Source: Ophthalmolycus amberensis (taxonomy: Eukaryota; Chordata; Actinopteri; Perciformes; Zoarcidae). Taken from it: a DNA stretch of 64,000 nucleotides. Location: NCBI GenBank assembly GCA_024529925.1, contig JAFEUB010000841.1, positions 954,501-1,018,500 on the forward strand, given 5' to 3'. Below, piece after piece: positions 58,066-64,000 of the stretch. The notes beneath the pieces were generated by a model. That model saw only the letters and a program-made list of their open reading frames with translations. It did not search any database and was not told the DNA's origin. The position numbers were made by a program, and so were the translations under genes. The number at the start of each line of letters is the position of its first letter. Position 1 is the first letter of the stretch.

Positions 58066-60423
58066 GCTGTCCTCAGTCTCATCTGCTTAACTTGGTCATG
58101 GAGGCATCAACATGTAATAGAGATGTTAAATTTAACATCAGTATTCATAATTACACTTCATGTTTACTTCTCCTGATCTTTACCTCCTATAAAGGTCCAT
58201 ATTGGCATCTCAATAAATAAACATGTTATATTATATAAGTGTTATTTACTGATTGTTTTCGTGTTGGAATACATGTTAAATATTTAACTGCCAAGTAATA
58301 ATGCGTGTTTGATACTTACATTTTTTTTTGCATTAAATCATACTGGGATGTTTGCTGAAATTGATAGGATGGCCCTACCTAGAACATTTTCCACCAGCCG
58401 CCACTGCCTTATTGCTTTGGCACCGTGATGCATGTTATTTGTTTGGGATTTCGTGCCCCCTGAACGAGTTTACAGGATTATTACAGACCCGGAAAGTGCG
58501 AAAAGAGTGATTTAGACAGGATGGGAATAGCTAGGAGATGGACAGACCCGAAAAACACCAGTGTGAAACGTCATCCTCTGCCCCTGAGCCAGTCTATGAC
58601 CAAGTATTAGTAATGCAATTACACAATAAACTCAGTGCTGTCATCGTTCGTAACACCACCAGCCAATAGGTGATGAGTCTGCAGGGCGTCTGAGCTGTGA
58701 TCTGGAAGTTATTTATTGATGTGGCTTAGTGGTAATTGTGTAACAGGTAAACATTAATAACATTTGTGCTGTCACAGAAGTGAAATGGGAGGTGCTATCT
58801 TAACCCTCATCTCACCTCTAAGGCCTTTGACAACAGCTAGGCAGGAAAAGAAGTGGGCTGAACACGACAGTCTGGTTTTAGTTGTTGTATATTGCCCGTT
58901 TCCTCTGTTTTAATGACAGCAGAGTACTACCAGAGAGGCTCGCATTAACTAGTGTTTGACCACTCATAACCCAATTAGGTCTGCACATCTTCCTCATTCC
59001 TTTTGAGCGATCAACCCTTTATTCGTCTCATTATCGGATACGCACAAAAGCTACGGTCATATGTGGTAGCGTAGCAACGAAGCGCTACTTGAAGCGCCCT
59101 CTCCAGCATCATGACTAAAGACATGCATACCCGGCCTTGCATCCCCCTTTTTTTCCAGCACCGAGGCTCCAGCCCTATTCACACCGCCAGTGGCGTCAGG
59201 TAGTCCCCGGTGCCTTTGTGCTCTGCCGCCGCCTGAGAGAGGGTCAGCGGAGGGGGGGGTTGTCACATCAGGTTAGGGGAGCGAGGGCAAATGCAGCAAG
59301 GAAAAGACAGAAGGAAAGCGTGGAATGGGGAGAAAAACGGGGAGCTGTGGGACTGTGGCCAGCCTTCATTATGGGAATTGTAATCCATTAAATGGAAATG
59401 AAAGGCGGCGGGCGTTGAGGTCCAACCCAGCCTCTACTTAGGCCCGGCATATCCCCTTACCCTCGCAGCCCCGCAGCTCTTACGGTCTCCTGTGGATATT
59501 AATGGTCATGCAGAGATCTGTCAAAGAGAAAGTTATTGATTGTCCTGCCTGGCCCTTTGTTTGTATTAACACTCAGCTGTTTGGAAGTTTGACTGCCTTG
59601 TGCGAGGATGAGTCACGAGAGCGACGACGTGATTGATGAGCTTTATGGGTAGACAGAGCTCCATTGTCATCAGCTGCACCGCAGCTTCCGTCAGGGCTTT
59701 CTGCTCGCCCCGCAGCCTTCTGAAACAAAGGCATCCATGTTTTTACAGACGTGTTGTTTAGGCCTGGTGTTTCTGGCCTCTCCGGTGCTCCAGCGCTGAC
59801 ATACTCTGCTGGTTGCATTTGCTGGAGGTCAGATACTTGTTTACACTAATTGTAATTTAATGGGCTAAGGCAGAGGCTGTGCTTCAGCAATGAGTAATGA
59901 GGAGGGAGGGGGGGGGATTTCTACTGTGCTTTTAAGTGGGATCATTACGCAACGGGTGCCGGTCATTGTTTGTCTTCTACTCGTTCAGTACAGAGGTCAT
60001 TGTGTTTATGACGGTTGTACATTTTTACAATGTCTTGTGGAGGAACACTCCTTAGTGAGGAACAAAAGTCAACAGTACTGCAAGTGGCCCTCTAGAGGCT
60101 GTAGTGTTCATTACAATGCAAGGACACTATAGAACAATTTATGGAATATCCTAATTCAAAGGGGTGTTTCCTGTGGGGAACATGAAACTCTACTTAAAAG
60201 CTCCTGGTAATCTGTCCACTAGTGACCTTTTGGACTGAGCTGACAATTTGGATTGAGGGTGGCACCAGAGGCAATGCCCGAAGTAGGTAGAAATGCTGTG
60301 GGACGTTGGGTTTCTTTAGTAAACGTCATGGTAATCTGCCTTTAAGATTTTGAGACAAGCACATGTACAGCTTTTGGCCGAAGTATTGGCTTTAAAATTT
60401 AAAAAAAATATTGAAGAGGGCTC

Positions 60424-61215
60424 TAGAGTCTAAAGCCGTGCTAGCAGCTCCGTGAGGTTGTACTTTGGCACGATGCTTTGAGGTAAATGTTCATTTATGC
60501 CAACATGCTCAAGTTTTGATGTTTAGCAGGTAATATTTACTAGGTTCACAATCTTAGCTCAGCATGCCAAACACTTGCTAATTAGCATCTTACACAAGTG
60601 CAGCTAAGGCTGATGGAATGTAATGTTGCAGGTATTTGGTCATAAACCATGAGTATTGAACAAATTTAAATTTTGACCTGATGATGGACCAAGATTAAAT
60701 GTCAAGAGATCACCAAAGCCAGTAGAATTTCACCTCTTCAGACCTCAAATATCTTAGTTTATTTCACGACAATCCATTCAATAGTTATCAAGATATGTCA
60801 CTTTAAGCCGAACCTTGTGGATATGCCAGAGGAAAGGATAAAATATCACCAAAGTCAGTTGTGGGAACCATGATTATCCGTACAAAAGTAAACTGCAATA
60901 TACCAAATAGTTATTAAGATGCGTTTGTGGCACTAAAGGAATTTACCCTTCAATATGTGCACCAAATCTCTGGGCAATCCATCCAGTCGATGACAAGTTA
61001 TTTTACAAATGTCAACCTCATGGTGGCGATAGAGAAAAAGTCAGGGCAATTCCCAAGCCCAAAGGATTCATCCTCTGGGGACCATGGGTGTCTGTACAGA
61101 ACAGTTTTTCGTATTTTAGGCTACAGAATGGACATTTTGACCCGATGGAGGTGAGGAAAGCTCATCCTCTGGGCAGCATGAATGTGCTCGAAACAGTTGA
61201 CGGACAGACCAAGAG
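60424..61215. repeat. Dispersed teleost repeat copy (long)
   Basis: It starts GTCTAAAGCCGTGCTAGCAG and includes GGTCATAAACCATGAGTATT, AATCCATTCAATAGTTATCA, CAACCTCATGGTGGCGATAG and CATCCTCTGGGGACCATGG, with internal near-duplication of the last blocks. It is the same family as 44383-44810. A short opposite-strand piece (CCACTTTGGTCCAGACAGAA) lies at 62189. Confidence 0.75.
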
Positions 61216-62724
61216 ACTGACTTCACCATCCTCAGGCCCTGCATGCCACTGAAACATGATTGAGGTGAAAAGGTTGCTTGTGGTTTTTGGAGTACTCATG
61301 TTTCATACGCAGGCTGTGAGCTTTTAAATCATTTTCGTCTGGAGCCATGAAAATGACGTTGCTGTGGCTGACACACACGGAGTTGTTTCAGCCGGAGTTG
61401 TTTCAGCCAGAGTTGGCTGAAAGGTGTGAGATATGAAATGGCTTGTTTTGCACATACACCCACCCACAGTGCTGCAGCGTTCTCCATACCATCAGCCATG
61501 TCAGCATCCTTGCCATTAGCAGCTTGTGGCCAGCGTCTCCAGCAGAGATAGAAATGGCTCTCACAAACAAAGCAGATTTTGCAGTCGCCCTGGAAACAGG
61601 AGATTGCATCACTGATTGGTCTTTGGTCTCCGCTCCCTCCCTCTTACAGTAATCTCATTAAAGATGGTCAGTTCTGTTTAATAGAACTGTGGCTTTGATC
61701 GCATTTCTGTATGCCGACAATGAGTTCATCAGATGAGGACACGAGTAGTCATAGGTTTTGTGTCAATAGGCTGTAGTAGCAACTGGAACAGGGATTAGCA
61801 GCTACTCTGTTATTGGAGTCTACCCAAAGCAGAGTGACACAGCTGTTAGCTTATTGTGATTAGGATGCACCTCAGAAGGTCACAGGTTTAAGCTTTCCTG
61901 TCCTTGAGCGAGACCTACCCTAAAGCTCTGCCATGTGTCGAGGATGCTGCACAAACACTATCATCAGCATAACCTCTGGGGAATAATTGTCTTACAGTGT
62001 GATTACAGAGTTCCTAGCGACATGTTGGTCTCTTCCATACACTGCAGCAGCAGAGTGCTACCCCACCTGGGTGGTTTGGAGAGGAAACTAATTTAACCGA
62101 AATAAACCGTAACAGAATTAGACATGTTATTATTCTCAGCCACGCTAGCCAGGCCTCTATGGATGGTGATACCAGTCTGTTCAACAGTCCACTTTGGTCC
62201 AGACAGAAATATCAATTGGATGCATTGCTATGAAGATTGCTGATATTAAAATTCTCAAAGCACAATTATTAAGGAGTACTCGTTTACCCTAAAACGGAAG
62301 CATTTCTTTGACTATTGTGGTACAGTGCTTAAATTAATAAACGTTTTCCTATCGAAATACATAAAGAACATCGTTAAAATCCCTTCAGTTTCACATGTAG
62401 TTTTATGATGACCGACATAGCGTTCAGTATGGCCATTGTGAAGAGCCGTTCCACATGATCGGCCGGGGCCCCCTGCTCTGCTGCACTCATGGAACTGAAA
62501 AAGAAAGTAACAACAGGCTTTACACTCAGAAAAGGCCTGTAAAGATGCCTCTGCTGCACAGTCCCAGTGGGGTATAAAGGATTAAATCCTCCAGCCAGAC
62601 ACGGGCCTGTCCAAACAAAACAAAACCAGCTTTCAGAGCTGCGGACAGCCAATCAGGAGTCCCCTCAGAGGATGGAGGCGTGGTTTACCCTGCAGAGCCA
62701 GTTGCCTTGGGAGTTGTACAGTTT

Positions 62725-63893
62725 GTCTAGAGCACATGTGTCAAACTCAAGGCCCGCGGGCCGAATCCGGCCCGCCACGTCATTTTATGTGGCCCGCGAA
62801 TCCGCCAGCAAAAAAAAAAGTTAGACTTGAAAATAAAAGTATCCCCATGGTCGAAATTATGATAGAAAGTTGAAATTATGAGATAGCATGTTGTCTGTGT
62901 ACCGACATTAAAACTATCACAACAGGTGGACAGGAGAGGCAACAGCCCGAAAAGCGGTTTTCCAACGATTGAAAAAGATCGACAAATAATCCCAAAATGT
63001 CCACGAAGAGAAAAATTGATGCAGAGGCAAGAAAATGTCATGAAAGATTTGTGCTTCAAGGAGAAAAACGTGTCTGTCTTCTGTGTTATGAGGCAGTGTC
63101 GGTGATGAAGGATATAATTCACGTCGGCAATTTGACACCAAACACGGAGCTAAATTTAGCCTCCAAGAAAAACATCAAATTGTCCAAGAATTAAAAGGCA
63201 GACTGCAATCACAGCAGAATATATTTACACAAGCTACAGCCCAGTGCATGCTAAAGGTATGTGAGCAGTGCTCCGACCAGATACAGACTTTTACAAATGT
63301 CAGTTTGTGAAGAAACACCATCGCAGACCGAGTTCATGAACTAGCAGCAATCTAACAACACAGCTAGCTAAGAGACGAGCAGGTACTGGTCTTCTTCATT
63401 ATCTGTTGATGAAAGCACAGACAACACGGATACAGAGCATCTATCCATGTTTATCAGACCTGACTCTCAGTGAGGAGCTCTTGGATGTAGCTGCCATGCA
63501 CAGGACGACGACAGGGAGGAACATTAGTGATGCAGAGAGGTGACAAAAATAGCTTTGAACAAAGTTAATGTAATAACTTGTGTTTGATATTTGTCTTTGT
63601 TATTTTCTTTTAGTTTGATCTTTGATAGAGTAATGTGGGTTTCTTAACCCTCAATTAAAATGAGTTATGTTATAATAACAGAAATGTGTTTAAATATCAT
63701 TTTTGATTTATATAACCGCATGTACAATATTTTTTACACTTGAATAAACAATAATCAAATGCAGAGAGTTATTTAACAATATGTTAGGGAGAAGTTAGTT
63801 ATACAGTCTTACAGTTACAACCGGCCCTTTGGGGGCGACCGTGATGCTGATGTGGCCCAGAGTGGAAATGAGTTTGACACCCCTGGTCTAGAG
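62725..63893 (+). mobile_element. hAT element with BED-finger transposase remnants
   Basis: The element is 62733-63885 (1,153 bp), flanked by GTCTAGAG at 62725-62732 and 63886-63893. Ends CACATGTGTCAAACTCAAGG and AATGAGTTTGACACCCCTG are inverted repeats of the well-known GTGTCAAACTC type. The interior GGCCCGCGGGCCGAATCCGG is subterminal. It is a deletion derivative that keeps fragments of a ZBED/GTF2IRD2-like transposase. Confidence 0.93.
62997..63540 (+). pseudogene. Decayed ZBED-type hAT transposase
   Basis: ATG at 62997 begins MSTKRKIDAEARKCHERFVL and VCLLCYEAVSVMKD, the first half of a BED zinc finger (CxxC seen). The His pair is lost after a frameshift near 63,130; the next segment (LQEKHQIVQELKGRLQSQQN) resumes in another frame. 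A later piece near 63,455-63,530 (DLTLSEELLDVAAMHRTTTG) is from the hAT C-terminal region. Most of the catalytic core is deleted, so no function is expected. Confidence 0.8.
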
Positions 63894-64000
63894 GCATCTG
63901 TGACCGTGTTCAGAATCGTAGCTTTGTATGTCTTCGCTTATGCTGTCCAACAACTTGGGATGGTTTCGGTTTGACATGTGCACAGAGGATTAGTCATTAG

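Larger units (their letters stand above)
55716..58414. mobile_element. Composite hAT element with 8-bp target duplication
   Basis: The element is 55724-58406 (2,683 bp). It opens CAGTGGCGGCTGGT and closes with the exact 14-bp inverse, ACCAGCCGCCACTG. CCTTATTG is duplicated at 55716-55723 and 58407-58414, which fixes both ends and the hAT superfamily. Inside there are a subterminal inverted repeat, a second near-perfect 147/157-bp inverted repeat, and an L2-like LINE fragment. No hAT transposase is left. The insertion moved as, or later became, a nested composite. Confidence 0.93.
50550..64000 (+). other. ywhag intron 1 (at least 13.4 kb, continues off the right edge)
   Basis: No exon with 14-3-3 similarity is seen. 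Poly-G runs lie at 50996-51012, 51625-51643 and 52351-52372. Two hAT elements (55716-58414, 62725-63893) and a dispersed repeat (60424-61215) are listed separately. The stretches 52,400-55,700 and 58,420-60,400 show no recognisable repeat; 59,380-59,700 looks less decayed and could be a conserved non-coding element, but that needs alignment. Confidence 0.7.

Noticed and set aside
59354..59390. ZNF143/Staf-like site (GGGAATTGTAATCC)
   Set aside because: It only partly matches the ACTACAATTCCC consensus and is not at a promoter, so it is not called.
62997..63194. Functional BED-finger gene
   Set aside because: It is the frameshifted start of a hAT transposase inside an element with terminal repeats and target duplication.

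Overview
The window looks like nuclear DNA of a ray-finned fish, most likely a percomorph. Three vertebrate genes with spliced exons and long introns are separated by DNA rich in teleost-type repeats: hAT transposons and MITEs, L2-like and other LINEs, CA/GT and TA microsatellites, and many G/C homopolymers. I see no bacterial, viral or organelle genes, no rRNA or tRNA, and no CRISPR array.

Left part (1 to about 27,650, minus strand): the 5' half of a RIM-binding-protein family gene (rimbp2 or tspoap1/bzrap1 type). I can place six coding exons (594 codons) and a probable 5' UTR exon. All internal introns are phase 0, and the gene runs off the left edge. Its large introns hold two hAT elements with clear 8-bp target duplications, a MITE that carries a 51-bp minisatellite, and several perfect hairpins or palindromes.

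Middle (about 27,650 to 36,825): no gene recognised. It contains a MITE cluster, teleost dispersed repeats and a 124-bp CA repeat.

Centre-right (36,826 to about 47,330, plus strand): a complete coding region that I assign to ssc4d, a scavenger receptor with four group-B SRCR domains. Nine exons join in frame to 542 codons. A tenth, well-bounded 70-nt candidate exon breaks the frame and could be a poison exon. A broken LINE lies in the first coding intron.

Right part (50,200 to 64,000, plus strand): the promoter and first coding exon of ywhag (14-3-3 gamma), with a palindromic CRE upstream. Its first intron continues beyond the window. It contains a 2.7-kb hAT element that encloses a near-perfect 147/157-bp inverted repeat joined to a 5'-truncated L2-like LINE, and a second hAT with decayed BED-finger transposase pieces. 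The order ssc4d then ywhag, in the same orientation, matches human 7q11.23 and supports both assignments.

The genes are not functionally linked in any obvious way: a presynaptic scaffold, an SRCR receptor and a phosphoserine adaptor. The most interesting signals are structural: the nested hAT/fold-back/LINE composite, the possible ssc4d poison exon, the uORF stop/restart arrangement in the RIM-BP leader, and a splice acceptor formed directly on a TG repeat.
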